Positions 7,052 to 14,810 of a stretch of DNA of 39,363 nt are shown one piece after another. Made by a program: the position numbers and the translations under genes. Position 1 is the first letter of the stretch; each line of letters begins with the position of its first letter. The notes under the pieces are model-generated. The model saw only the letters and a program-made list of their open reading frames with translations. It had not been told where the DNA came from and searched no databases. The DNA is from Coprococcus_C hominis (lineage in GTDB: Bacteria > Bacillota > Clostridia > Lachnospirales > Lachnospiraceae), in the NCBI RefSeq assembly GCF_020687505.1, contig NZ_JAJEQT010000012.1, one strand, 5' to 3'.

Positions 7052-7504
7052 ATGATTGATATATATACAGAAAAGAAAGACTCAAAGGACTGGATACTTC
7101 AAAATGATTTATATTTCAACCTGAATACAAGCAATGAAGAAATGTCCCAATATGAAATAAATCTCATTCGGCAAGTAGACGAGGCGAAGCTGACACCAGA
7201 CAAGCACATTGAAACAAAATATGGTTTAGGTACAATCCGTAATTTGTCATCTGGCTGCAAGACATTACTTAATATTGTAAAGCATCCTGATAAGGTGGTG
7301 AATGTAGAAGAGTGTGGTCCGAATGTGCTTAAAATAATTTTTACTATGGATAATATAAAGATTTATATGTCCAGACCAACGCTTTTTGATATTCCGGATG
7401 ATGTGCAAATCAGATTCAATGAGTCTGATATAGTGACCGGTGGCAGAGGTTATAATGCATGGTGGAGTAAGGAATATGAAAGGAGAGAAGCAGATGATTT
7501 ATAA
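7052..7504 (+). CDS. DUF4869-like protein, first gene of TIR operon
   Basis: 150 residues. ATG 7052 follows GGAAGGAG. The protein is acidic and soluble, with the segment TKYGLGTIRNLSSGCKTLLNI typical of the DUF4869 family as I recall it (residues about 57-77). No catalytic motif is visible. It overlaps the next gene by 11 bases, a sign of coupling. DUF4869 genes tend to travel with a small P-loop protein and a roughly 240-residue partner in Clostridia mobile elements, and the same trio is seen here. Role unknown; regulator or immunity/adaptor are both possible. Confidence 0.6.
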   Translation: MIDIYTEKKDSKDWILQNDLYFNLNTSNEEMSQYEINLIRQVDEAKLTPDKHIETKYGLGTIRNLSSGCKTLLNIVKHPDKVVNVEECGPNVLKIIFTMDNIKIYMSRPTLFDIPDDVQIRFNESDIVTGGRGYNAWWSKEYERREADDL

Positions 7505-7895
7505 GAATATTACATTCAAAGCTGATCCATTTTCATACGATTTAGAATTTGACGACAGAATAACTCTTGTTGGTGGAGATAGCGGTACCGGTAAAACTGT
7601 GCTTTATGAAATGTTAGAAGATCTACGATTAACTAATGAATACAAAGCTATAAAATTGTTTAATTACAAATCAGATAATTTCTCAGAATCGATTGAACAG
7701 TGCAGAGATAGTTTTATTGTAGTCGATAATGCAGATAATTTGATGAATGATGAGGTCAGAAGTTTCATTAATTTTGAGCCGTCGAATCAATATATGCTTT
7801 TCCTACGAAATTGCGATGGTCTCAATGTTTCTGATAAGAGTTTTAAGGTGTTGAAGTTTGACAATTATAGGATAACACTGGAAGAGGAGTTGTGA
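7494..7895 (+). CDS. Small P-loop protein
   Basis: 133 residues from ATG 7494 (AGGAGAAG upstream), inside the end of the preceding gene. Walker A is GGDSGTGKT (residues 27-35), and a Walker B-like strand is SFIVVDNADNL (about residues 75-85). There is no helical lid or sensor region, so it is a minimal ATP/GTP-binding domain. It probably works with the DUF4869 protein before it and the 238-residue protein after it (one base apart). It could be a nucleotide-dependent switch for the operon; this is inference. Confidence 0.6.
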   Translation: MIYKNITFKADPFSYDLEFDDRITLVGGDSGTGKTVLYEMLEDLRLTNEYKAIKLFNYKSDNFSESIEQCRDSFIVVDNADNLMNDEVRSFINFEPSNQYMLFLRNCDGLNVSDKSFKVLKFDNYRITLEEEL

Positions 7896-7896
7896 T

Positions 7897-8613
7897 ATGA
7901 AGTATTTATGGGCAGAAGATACCGGCGCAGGATTTCACTTCTGGAAATTGGTTAACCAACTTTTCTTTGATGATGCACTTGTAGTTGAAAGTAAAGAAAG
8001 CAATCAGGGCATATTGGATGCGTTGTCAGATTTAGACATTAAAGAGGACAATGTGTATTATATTGCATTTGATTATGTGGTTGATAATCAGGATATTCGT
8101 AACAAGTATCGTATGTTGAAATCAATAGCAGATAAGGCAGAAGGGAAGATTATCATTCTGGATATGATTTGTTTTGAATACCTGATTCTTGCTTTTGATA
8201 AGCTGGTGGAATGGACAGGTACCGGAAAGACAGATAAAATCAAAATTCGTGAAGAGGTTTTATCAGCAATTGAGAATCATAGAATCGACTTGTCAAAGAT
8301 TGATGATGAGAAGACATTACAGTATTTGGCAGGTTTTAAGAGATACTCTACAGAACGAGTGATGAAATCATTGGTGGGTGAATTTACACAAAACGAGAAG
8401 TGGTCCGTGAAGGGGGCGCTTATGGGAGAGTGTTGGTATAAGGATTGCTGTGTGTCAGAACATCCGGATAATCTGAGGTGTGGTAAGCCAGATGTTGAGG
8501 ATGGAAATGAGAAGATGAGGATGCTGATACAATCGGAGGAAGTACATAAAATTATATCAACTATTATAGGATATAAGAAGGAGGGCGATAAACTTGAATT
8601 TCACACATTATGA
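7897..8613 (+). CDS. Conserved hypothetical protein, third gene of the DUF4869 trio
   Basis: 238 residues, ATG one base after the previous stop. It begins KYLWAEDTGAGFHFWKLVNQ and has acidic positions at E7-D8, D67/D72 (FDYVVDNQD) and D98/E102 (DMICFE), an arrangement that could be a TOPRIM-like or nuclease-like fold, but no family is certain. A Cys-rich stretch (CWYKDCCVSEHPDNLRC, about residues 187-203) may bind metal. The stop overlaps the TTG start of the DUF1883-TIR gene by 20 bases, tying the trio to the TIR genes. Confidence 0.5.
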   Translation: MKYLWAEDTGAGFHFWKLVNQLFFDDALVVESKESNQGILDALSDLDIKEDNVYYIAFDYVVDNQDIRNKYRMLKSIADKAEGKIIILDMICFEYLILAFDKLVEWTGTGKTDKIKIREEVLSAIENHRIDLSKIDDEKTLQYLAGFKRYSTERVMKSLVGEFTQNEKWSVKGALMGECWYKDCCVSEHPDNLRCGKPDVEDGNEKMRMLIQSEEVHKIISTIIGYKKEGDKLEFHTL

Positions 8614-9367
8614 TCTAGGAAATCTCGATAAAGGAAGAATGGTGGAAATTATATTACAAGGAAATGCAGCAAATGTTCAGTTATTGGATTCATCAAATTT
8701 TAACAATTATAGAAATGGAAGGCAATATCGTTATATTGGTGGATTAGCAAAAAAATCTCCTATACGCCTCCAAACAACACATTCAGGACATTGGCATGTA
8801 GCAATTGATTTACGGGGAATGCGTGGTAGTGTGAGAAGTTCAGTCAGAGTTTTACCAGAAGCATTACCAGAAATTAAACAAATACCTTTAAATACAGTAC
8901 CTTCGTTAATACATAATCGAGGCTTTGGTATAGATGCTGATGTGGATACAACACCAGAATATGATGTTTTTATTTCACATGCTTCTGAAGATAAAGATGA
9001 GGTAGTACGCCCGTTAGCAACAGCATTGAGAAATAAAGGAATCAAAGTTTGGTATGATGAGTTTGAAATGAAAATCGGAGATAGTTTACGTAGAAAAATT
9101 GATAAAGGTTTGGCTAATAGTAAATTCGGAATAGTAGTTATTTCAAAGTCATTTATAAAAAAAGGTTGGACAAATTATGAGTTAGATGGGATTATTACAA
9201 AGGCTGTTTCTGGTGAGCAAATTATACTGCCAATATGGCACAATATTACAAAAAAAGAGGTGATAGAATTTAGCCCATCTTTAGCTGATAAGTTAGCTCG
9301 TAATACTGCTATTAATACGGTTGATGAAATTGCGGATGAGATTGCTGAATTGATTTTAAATGAATAG
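8594..9367 (+). CDS. DUF1883-TIR protein (TIR 1)
   Basis: 257 residues. TTG 8594 is chosen because the DUF1883 domain begins right there (NFTHYDLGNLDKG) and AAGGAGGG lies eight bases upstream. Residues 1-90 are DUF1883 (SGHWHVAIDLRG core). Residues 122-255 are a TIR domain: YDVFISHASEDKD (beta-A), VWYDEFEMKIGDSLRRKID and GWTNYELDGI. Glu196 in W192-x3-E is the position of the catalytic glutamate of NAD-cleaving TIRs such as SARM1, so enzymatic activity is plausible. DUF1883-TIR proteins are known from bacterial defence islands. DUF1883 may sense or bind a partner. Confidence 0.85.
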   Translation: MNFTHYDLGNLDKGRMVEIILQGNAANVQLLDSSNFNNYRNGRQYRYIGGLAKKSPIRLQTTHSGHWHVAIDLRGMRGSVRSSVRVLPEALPEIKQIPLNTVPSLIHNRGFGIDADVDTTPEYDVFISHASEDKDEVVRPLATALRNKGIKVWYDEFEMKIGDSLRRKIDKGLANSKFGIVVISKSFIKKGWTNYELDGIITKAVSGEQIILPIWHNITKKEVIEFSPSLADKLARNTAINTVDEIADEIAELILNE

Positions 9368-9426
9368 ACTGGTAGCAGGGGATATTCGGTTATTATTTTA
9401 TGCTTTATAATATTAGGAGGAAACAT

Positions 9427-9909
9427 ATGAGAAATGTATTTGTTAGCTATTCGCATCGATTAGATCAAGATGTAGTTGATGAGTTTAGAAGAAAATTTGG
9501 AAATGATAAGATGGTGTTTTCGGATTGTTCTTTGGAAAACAAAGATTTAAGTCATTTGTCAGATGACACAATCAAGAATAATTATATAAGACCGCAATTG
9601 AGATTATCTTCTGTAACAATTGTTTTGATTGGTGCAGAAACAGGGGGAAGATGGTGGGTTGATTGGGAAATTTATTTTAGTTTAAGAAAGTCTGCAGGAA
9701 ACGAACGCAATGGTATTTTAGGAATACTTATCCCGAATAAGCAACATTATATACCTCAAAGAATATTAGATAATCCAAATAACAGTGAAATTATCTCTAT
9801 GCCAAAATCAGCAAAAGAATTGGAAGATGCTATAGAAAGAGTGTACTTGAAACGATATCATACACCAAATTTGTCGAGACCATTAAGACAGCGTAATTCA
9901 CATATTTGA
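9427..9909 (+). CDS. ThsB-like (MTH538/DUF1863) TIR protein (TIR 2)
   Basis: 160 residues from ATG 9427 after AGGAGG. The start VFVSYSHRLDQD, the strand SSVTIVLIGAETGGRWWVDW and E81 (W77-x3-E) are the hallmarks of the DUF1863/TIR-like family to which Thoeris ThsB belongs. ThsB proteins detect phage and make a signalling nucleotide from NAD. No ThsA (SIR2-SLOG or membrane-type) lies beside it, so if this is Thoeris-like, the effector must be another protein here, such as TIR 3 or the membrane protein at 12368. The tail (residues 145-160) is basic. Confidence 0.8.
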   Translation: MRNVFVSYSHRLDQDVVDEFRRKFGNDKMVFSDCSLENKDLSHLSDDTIKNNYIRPQLRLSSVTIVLIGAETGGRWWVDWEIYFSLRKSAGNERNGILGILIPNKQHYIPQRILDNPNNSEIISMPKSAKELEDAIERVYLKRYHTPNLSRPLRQRNSHI

Positions 9910-9931
9910 TTATAAATAAGGAGCAATTATT

Positions 9932-10414
9932 ATGACATTTAAAGATTTGTTTAGGGAATGGGGATTAAATAGTATTAAATTGAAAGCTGGTTTTGCTGAA
10001 GTTGAATTTGGTCCAACAGGGGATGATCAAACAGCTGCATGGGATATGTATGTAGAATTGATAACTCGTATTACAACTCAGCCGTTAGATGATACAACTG
10101 GTGATGAAGAAACCGCTTTAAATAGTGTTTATCAGTTGTTTCCAATTACAAGGGATATACTAAAAAATAAAGGACGTAATGCAGAAAATTTTACGAAAAT
10201 AGCAGTAATAGTATTGAACCAAATAGTAAGACCTTTTACAGCAAAATGGCATAAAAAGAAATTAAATGGAGACTTTTTGAATGAAAATGAATGTATTCAA
10301 TTTAGAACAGAGTTAAAACAACTTCAAGCAGAACTTATTTGTTATAGTAGGTTATTAGCAGATATGGCTAAGGTAGAAGATTTAACACGTTTATCGGAAG
10401 AAGATAAAGAATAA
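9932..10414 (+). CDS. Helper protein of the TIR operon, unknown family
   Basis: 160 residues from ATG 9932, 22 bases after TIR 2, with AAGGAG upstream. It starts FKDLFREWGLNSIKLKAGF and contains AAWDMYVELITRITTQPLDD and IVRPFTAKWHKK (about residues 98-109), then a helical acidic C-terminus. I recall similar proteins of 160-190 residues beside TIR-domain and other defence genes in unrelated bacteria, but know no assigned function. It has no membrane segment and no catalytic motif. A scaffold or sensor role is a guess. Confidence 0.55.
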   Translation: MTFKDLFREWGLNSIKLKAGFAEVEFGPTGDDQTAAWDMYVELITRITTQPLDDTTGDEETALNSVYQLFPITRDILKNKGRNAENFTKIAVIVLNQIVRPFTAKWHKKKLNGDFLNENECIQFRTELKQLQAELICYSRLLADMAKVEDLTRLSEEDKE

Positions 10415-10433
10415 GCTTTTTGGGGGAATAAAA

Positions 10434-11615
10434 TTGCCTGGAGTCACGAAACATATATATGATCATGAAATTAGAGATATTTTAGAAATGTGGAATAAGC
10501 AGTTAAGGGAGATTTCACTGATATTACCACAAGAATATACGGAAGAGGATGTAATTTCACTTGTGAAAAAATATTATCCTCACGAGTGGATGTCGGTGGT
10601 ATATAAGTATAATTACTATGAAATTAAAGATAGATATTTGAATAAAAGATTCGGTAAAAGGCGTTATTGTATGTTGAAACCAGAACAATTATTTAGAACT
10701 GTTTCACAATATAAAAAGATTATGAGTTCAAATTACAGAAAGCAGTATTGCGAAAATTTTGACACAGATATACAACAGAAAAATTCAGAAGAGTTATGGA
10801 ATCAAAGAAAGAGCAAGATAGAAAGGATTGATAATAAAATAAATAATGCTAAATTTAAAACCCAACAAATGACTCCGGAGTATATTGATGTGCTTATAGG
10901 GCTATATGAAAGAAAAAATACTTCTCAAAAAGATAAAATGTATATTATGGCAGAGTTGAAAAAATATTATAATGACAAAGTTATTAATTTCTTCTTTAAA
11001 GTAAATGATACGGAATTAAATAAACAATTACGTTGGATTGCATTTTATCATTTGCAAAGTTTTAATTTTCAACCAAGAGCACGTAGACAAAAATATATGC
11101 AGGTACATACAAAAAATAAAAAAAGAAAACAATATTTAAGGAATGTATATCCGGATGAGAAATATAATATTCCACAAAATCCAAATGAATTAGAATACAG
11201 GATAATGAATGCAAAGGAGCAGAAAATTAAACGATATGATTTTTTTATTTCTCATAGTAGTATGGATAGTAGATATGTGCAAGAACTCATATTATTTGAA
11301 AATAGAAAATCTAAAAATGTTTTTTGTGATTGGATAAATGATGCAGATTATTTGAAAAGAAAATTAGTGTGTAAGGCTACACTAAAAGTGATAGAAACGA
11401 GATTGGAGCAATCTGATGCGATTATTTTTGTGGATTCACATAATTCCAGAAATTCAATTTGGTGTAAATATGAGCTTAATTATTTTTCAGAACTTAACCG
11501 AACAATTTATTGTATAACGATAGAAGATATAAAGTCTCAGAATTGGGATGCTCTTTATAATATGAAGGATAAATGGTTTTATGATCCGGATTATAAGAAA
11601 TACTCATTGTTTTAG
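10434..11615 (+). CDS. C-terminal TIR protein with helical N-terminal region (TIR 3)
   Basis: 393 residues from TTG 10434 (GGGGG seven bases upstream; the first ATG would cut the conserved N-terminus). Residues 1-265 are helical, basic and of unknown family. Residues 268-390 are a TIR domain: YDFFISHSSMDSRYVQELI, FCDWINDADYLKRK, then SDAIIFVDSHNSRNSIWCKYE with Glu347 in W343-x3-E. The architecture (long sensor-like N-terminus, TIR effector C-terminus) differs from the other two TIR proteins of the operon. It is the last gene of the operon. Possible roles: NADase effector responding to a signal made by TIR 1 or TIR 2, or an independent sensor-effector. Confidence 0.8.
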   Translation: MPGVTKHIYDHEIRDILEMWNKQLREISLILPQEYTEEDVISLVKKYYPHEWMSVVYKYNYYEIKDRYLNKRFGKRRYCMLKPEQLFRTVSQYKKIMSSNYRKQYCENFDTDIQQKNSEELWNQRKSKIERIDNKINNAKFKTQQMTPEYIDVLIGLYERKNTSQKDKMYIMAELKKYYNDKVINFFFKVNDTELNKQLRWIAFYHLQSFNFQPRARRQKYMQVHTKNKKRKQYLRNVYPDEKYNIPQNPNELEYRIMNAKEQKIKRYDFFISHSSMDSRYVQELILFENRKSKNVFCDWINDADYLKRKLVCKATLKVIETRLEQSDAIIFVDSHNSRNSIWCKYELNYFSELNRTIYCITIEDIKSQNWDALYNMKDKWFYDPDYKKYSLF

Positions 11616-11750
11616 GTTGCAATCTATTTAATCATAAGTTATACTAATTTCATGGCAACAGTTTGGCAACAACCATTCAGTAGGTCGAAATAATCATTGT
11701 AATTTATATAAAAACAAGCCCCATATCCGAATAAAACTTAAACAAAATAA

Positions 11751-12043
11751 GTTAATTGGATTCCGGGACATAAAGAGTTTGAGTGATAACGAGCCAAACA
11801 CGATATAAGTAAATACAGCATCTGCGAAGCAGATGTCACACAAGAAAGGATGAGCCATCATGCTTGCATGAAACGGTTCGTCCTTTTCTTGTATGTAGAC
11901 ATCCGGCTGATCAGCCGGATGTTGTATTTCTTAATGGAAGTACTTGGCGACAACATACAGCGAGATGAAGCGAAGCGGAATCGAGCTGAGGGGAGAGGAA
12001 AATAGGTGTAGTGCAGGAGGTAAGATGAGGGCATGGCTGCTCT
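11751..12043. repeat. Island junction copy B with hairpins (oriT-like), EFE-stop core copy 3
   Basis: A short frame ending GHKEFE-stop (11751-11786) holds core copy 3 (AAGAGTTTGAGT, 11773-11784, also at 6764-6775). Hairpins follow: CATCTGCGAAGCAGATG (11819-11835), ACAAGAAAGGA (11840-11850) with TCCTTTTCTTGT (11881-11892), and a perfect 24-bp palindrome at 11899-11922 (ACATCCGGCT-GATC-AGCCGGATGT). The unit ends in GTAGTGCAGGAGG...GCTGCTCT (12008-12043), matching 6896-6932 of copy A. The two copies bracket the whole TIR operon. Apart from this, 11616-12367 holds no gene. Confidence 0.6.
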
Positions 12044-12367
12044 TTGGTCAATTGAAATATAAGAATTACGATTGTTGGAGTTAAGGGTGCTTGCGATTAG
12101 AAAGTTGTATTGGAATAAGGTTGCAATACGGGTAATTATAAAAAATAGAGTATATAAGTTCTTTATGATATAATAAAATAAATTCATATCGAATTTGAAC
12201 GTGGTGAAGGAAACATAGATAACTAAAATAATAATTGTTTTGAATTAAATCAATGGATTATTAGTGGTATGTGTTCTTCTTAAAAAATAAAATATCAACT
12301 TAATATGTAGATAGGTAAATTTGTAGAATTGTAGAAAAGCTAAATAAAAGGAGGAAAGTAATACATA

Positions 12368-13000
12368 ATGCAGGATGATAGTATGACACCCCAAACACAA
12401 ATAAGATTAATGAAAGAATTTCCACAAATAAATACAGATGTAGCAAAAGAAATTGATATCAAGATAAAAACAAAGATTTTAGCGTATGAATCAGATACTG
12501 TCAATAGAGATATATCTGAAGGGATACAGAAAGAAATAAAAAAATATACTAAAACGAAAAACGTAAAAAAGGTAAAAAATAAATGTAATAAACTTGCAAG
12601 TGAATATTTAGAGAATAATAGGATTTGGAACTTACAAGAGAACTGGTATTGTTTATTGGCTTATTTTATTACAATAGCAACTATGATATTGAGATGTATA
12701 GACGTTAAAACAAAAACGAATGACTGGATTTCATTAGCTATGTATTTTGCCGTATCAGGATTATGGATAATCATAGTAAAAACAAAACGATTTATGGGTT
12801 TAAAGGCAGAAAGTTTTTTGATAGCATTTAATAATAATGCACCATCTCTTACAATCGTAAGTTCTTTATTTTTTTATACAGTAGTTTGTACTTGTACTTG
12901 TAGGTATATATGGATTGCAGTTATTGTCTTGACTTTTTTTGGGTGTATGTCGCTTACATATTTGTGGTACAAAAGAGAAAAAATATATATGCATATATAA
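12368..13000 (+). CDS. Four-helix membrane protein, island cargo
   Basis: 210 residues from ATG 12368, after GGAGGAAAG. Residues 1-90 are polar, Lys-rich and probably cytoplasmic. Four membrane spans follow at about 93-110, 120-137, 159-178 and 180-200, the third rich in Cys (VVCTCTC). No family is recognised. It sits alone in the block after junction copy B. Defence systems often end in small multi-span effectors that permeabilise the membrane, so it is worth testing with the TIR operon, but it has its own 750-base upstream gap and no shared promoter. Very AT-rich. Confidence 0.55.
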   Translation: MQDDSMTPQTQIRLMKEFPQINTDVAKEIDIKIKTKILAYESDTVNRDISEGIQKEIKKYTKTKNVKKVKNKCNKLASEYLENNRIWNLQENWYCLLAYFITIATMILRCIDVKTKTNDWISLAMYFAVSGLWIIIVKTKRFMGLKAESFLIAFNNNAPSLTIVSSLFFYTVVCTCTCRYIWIAVIVLTFFGCMSLTYLWYKREKIYMHI

Positions 13001-13274
13001 TAAAAAAGCAAATCATTTTAAGAAAGATCATTAGGTAAGGGGAATATGATGAGCGATATCCTAAGTTTGTAAGATAAGAATTGATCGTAAGTGTTGTTGA
13101 AAATTTAAAAGAAAGTACACTTTTATTTCTGATTTCAATTATGTTAAAAAGGTAAACGAAGCTGGTACTAACCATGTGTATCACATAACTTTTTCTTGCA
13201 GAAAAATTGGCTGGAACTTATAAATTTAATAGGAGAGCAAGCAAATTGTCGAAAAATTATTTTTTGAATAGTAA

Positions 13275-13493
13275 AGAAACCTGCAAGTCATCGGAACTAC
13301 ACACAATAATGAAAAACGCAATGGTACTGGATTGGCACTAAAAATATGTGAAAAGGAAAAGATGTGGGTTATTGTGCGTAAAAATAGTTTAGATAACAGC
13401 ATTAAAACAATCAAAATTAAACCAGACTCTGTGAGTTTGAATAATGAAGTTAAATGCTGGAAGCCTGTATTTATGTGGATTTCCGGTATTTAA
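13275..13493 (+). pseudogene. Orphan coding remnant without start
   Basis: An open frame with protein-like composition and no start codon: LQVIGTTHNNEKRNGTGLAL, then KICEKEKMWVIVRKNSLDNS, ending WISGI-stop at 13491-13493. The GTGLAL part recalls a glycine-rich nucleotide-binding loop, but the fragment is too short to name. The flanking stretch 13001-13274 shows nothing recognisable. The GAGTTTGAATAAT string (13433-13445), identical to 98-110, falls inside this remnant. Confidence 0.3.
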
Positions 13494-13501
13494 CTTCATT
13501 G
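13433..13501. repeat. Core-like 13-mer followed by inverted repeat (possible right boundary)
   Basis: GAGTTTGAATAAT (13433-13445) equals 98-110 at the left edge. It overlaps an imperfect stem AATGAAGTTAAAT (13443-13455) with ATTTAACTTCATT (13489-13501), extended by GGAA/TTCC. The match could be the right partner of the left attachment core, making the island about 13.3 kb, or chance in AT-rich DNA. Confidence 0.3.
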
Positions 13502-13546
13502 AATGGTTCTATTTGGGAAGATAAGTAATGAATGGGAGGTACAGCA

Positions 13547-13597
13547 ATGGATAATCTGAAAGTAAAATTTTACGACACCGATGATGATCACTTATGA
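13547..13597 (+). CDS. Short leader-like ORF overlapping the toxin remnant
   Basis: ATG 13547 with GGGAGG nine bases upstream encodes 16 residues (MDNLKVKFYDTDDDHL) and stops inside the start region of the holin-like toxin remnant. A strong ribosome binding site and an overlapping start are common in the 5' region of such small toxin genes, so it may couple or mask toxin translation. Confidence 0.35.
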   Translation: MDNLKVKFYDTDDDHL

Positions 13598-13696
13598 GAT
13601 CATTTCGATTTCCATTAAGACATCATATTATTGTTGATGTCCCTTGGTAGCTTGATTGTAGCCTTGTTTGCTTTTCTCGATAAGAGAACAAGCTAA
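13584..13696 (+). pseudogene. Holin-like type I toxin (TxpA/BsrG-like), frameshifted
   Basis: From ATG 13584 the frame reads MITYEIISISIKT and then, after a shift of two bases near 13621-13624, LLLMSLGSLIVALFAFLDKR and a stop at 13694-13696. Joined, this is about 36 residues: a short head, one membrane span and a basic tail, the pattern of the putative holin-like toxins of Firmicutes. As it stands the frame stops early, so the toxin is probably dead. The hairpin at 13706-13734 downstream is where the antisense antitoxin RNA of such systems would normally begin or end. Confidence 0.6.
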
Positions 13697-13705
13697 AATA
13701 AAAAT

Positions 13706-13734
13706 ACCTATCCTGGTTACAAAACAGGATAGGT
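13706..13734. terminator. Bidirectional terminator after toxin remnant
   Basis: ACCTATCCTG (13706-13715) pairs exactly with CAGGATAGGT (13725-13734) around a nine-base loop. An A-run precedes it, so it could terminate a minus-strand transcript. It separates the island from the convergent gene at 13782-14741. Confidence 0.55.
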
Positions 13735-13781
13735 GGTGCTCTTAAAGACATTCATTAATCTAAGCTTGTAAAATCAAGAAA

Positions 13782-14741
13782 TTAAAAACGACTATATATG
13801 GACACATTGTTGTTTTTCATGTATTGATTATAAGTTATATCGTAGTCTAAATATAAACGTCCCTGCGTAACAATGGAATTGGAAATAGAGATTTTTGAAT
13901 CCGAATGAATAGAAAGCCATTTGTTAATACAATCATAAACATTTTTTATAGATTCTGCAATTTCTTGCGATTTTGTGCCTGAAAGTTTAAATTTTAGTAA
14001 TAGAGATTCTTTTTCGTAAATAGGATACATCGCGGTATAAAAGGATTGTACTTTTTTATCTTCTAATAGCCACATAGCATCATAGAATAATCTACCTTGG
14101 CTATTTTTAGCGTAAGTGCTTTCTCGAATGTCAATATTTTCGTATTTTCCACATACTATATAATCATCAGATACGATAAAACTGAATATATCTTTAAAAT
14201 TGTTATACGAATTAATGAAATCAATGAGAATAGAGAGATCCTCTTGATTAGCATATTTACATACAACAGGTTCATTAATGATATCGTCAATATATGTATC
14301 AAATGAGTCGAATTCGCTGAAAAGGATAATTCCAGAATGAGTATTATCAGAAATCAGCTTGAAAAGTTCTTTTTCTGAATACTTTAAAATGTTATTTAAA
14401 GATTCTTCATCGCCATTTTTTTCATTTTCGAGTTTATAGTAGAAATATTCTGTAAAATATGTAAATTGAGCAAAAACTTTAATCACATTATTATTTATTT
14501 TCTGAGAGATTTTTTCTTGTGTATGTTTTTCTAATGCCGAGACATACAGATTATATATTACAAATATAACAGGTAATGAAAAGATAGATGCTGAGAAGCT
14601 TATAAGCCAGCTGTTCCAGGGATCGTTAATTTTAAAAATTAAGGGTACAGATAATGTAATAACAGAAAGAATGTAACAAAATAAGTATTTTAAGATGACT
14701 TCTTTTAATATAAAATTTGCATTGCATTTAATTTTTTCCAT
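13782..14741 (-). CDS. Two-helix membrane protein of unknown function
   Basis: 319 residues from ATG 14741. Two spans lie at about residues 19-36 and 45-67, followed by a large polar cytoplasmic or external domain without a known motif. The domain has many acidic and aromatic residues (for example FSEFDSFDTYIDDI) and a C-terminal beta-rich part. AT-rich like the neighbouring island. The layout (two N-terminal helices, then a soluble domain) is shared by many membrane-tethered defence or sensing proteins, but there is no specific evidence. It is transcribed towards the island and alone. Confidence 0.55.
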   Translation of the reverse strand: MEKIKCNANFILKEVILKYLFCYILSVITLSVPLIFKINDPWNSWLISFSASIFSLPVIFVIYNLYVSALEKHTQEKISQKINNNVIKVFAQFTYFTEYFYYKLENEKNGDEESLNNILKYSEKELFKLISDNTHSGIILFSEFDSFDTYIDDIINEPVVCKYANQEDLSILIDFINSYNNFKDIFSFIVSDDYIVCGKYENIDIRESTYAKNSQGRLFYDAMWLLEDKKVQSFYTAMYPIYEKESLLLKFKLSGTKSQEIAESIKNVYDCINKWLSIHSDSKISISNSIVTQGRLYLDYDITYNQYMKNNNVSIYSRF

Positions 14742-14810
14742 AAATAATCTTGTATGATAATTAGGAAGTTAATTATCACACGTTTCCTTTCTTTTAATAT
14801 CGTGATTCAA

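Noticed and set aside
7052..7052. Assigning the DUF4869 trio as a toxin-antitoxin system
   Set aside because: None of the three proteins shows a toxin or antitoxin motif, and three coupled genes with a P-loop protein do not fit the usual layout.
9427..9909. Complete classical Thoeris system
   Set aside because: A ThsB-like protein is present, but no SIR2-SLOG ThsA or recognised membrane ThsA is found beside it.
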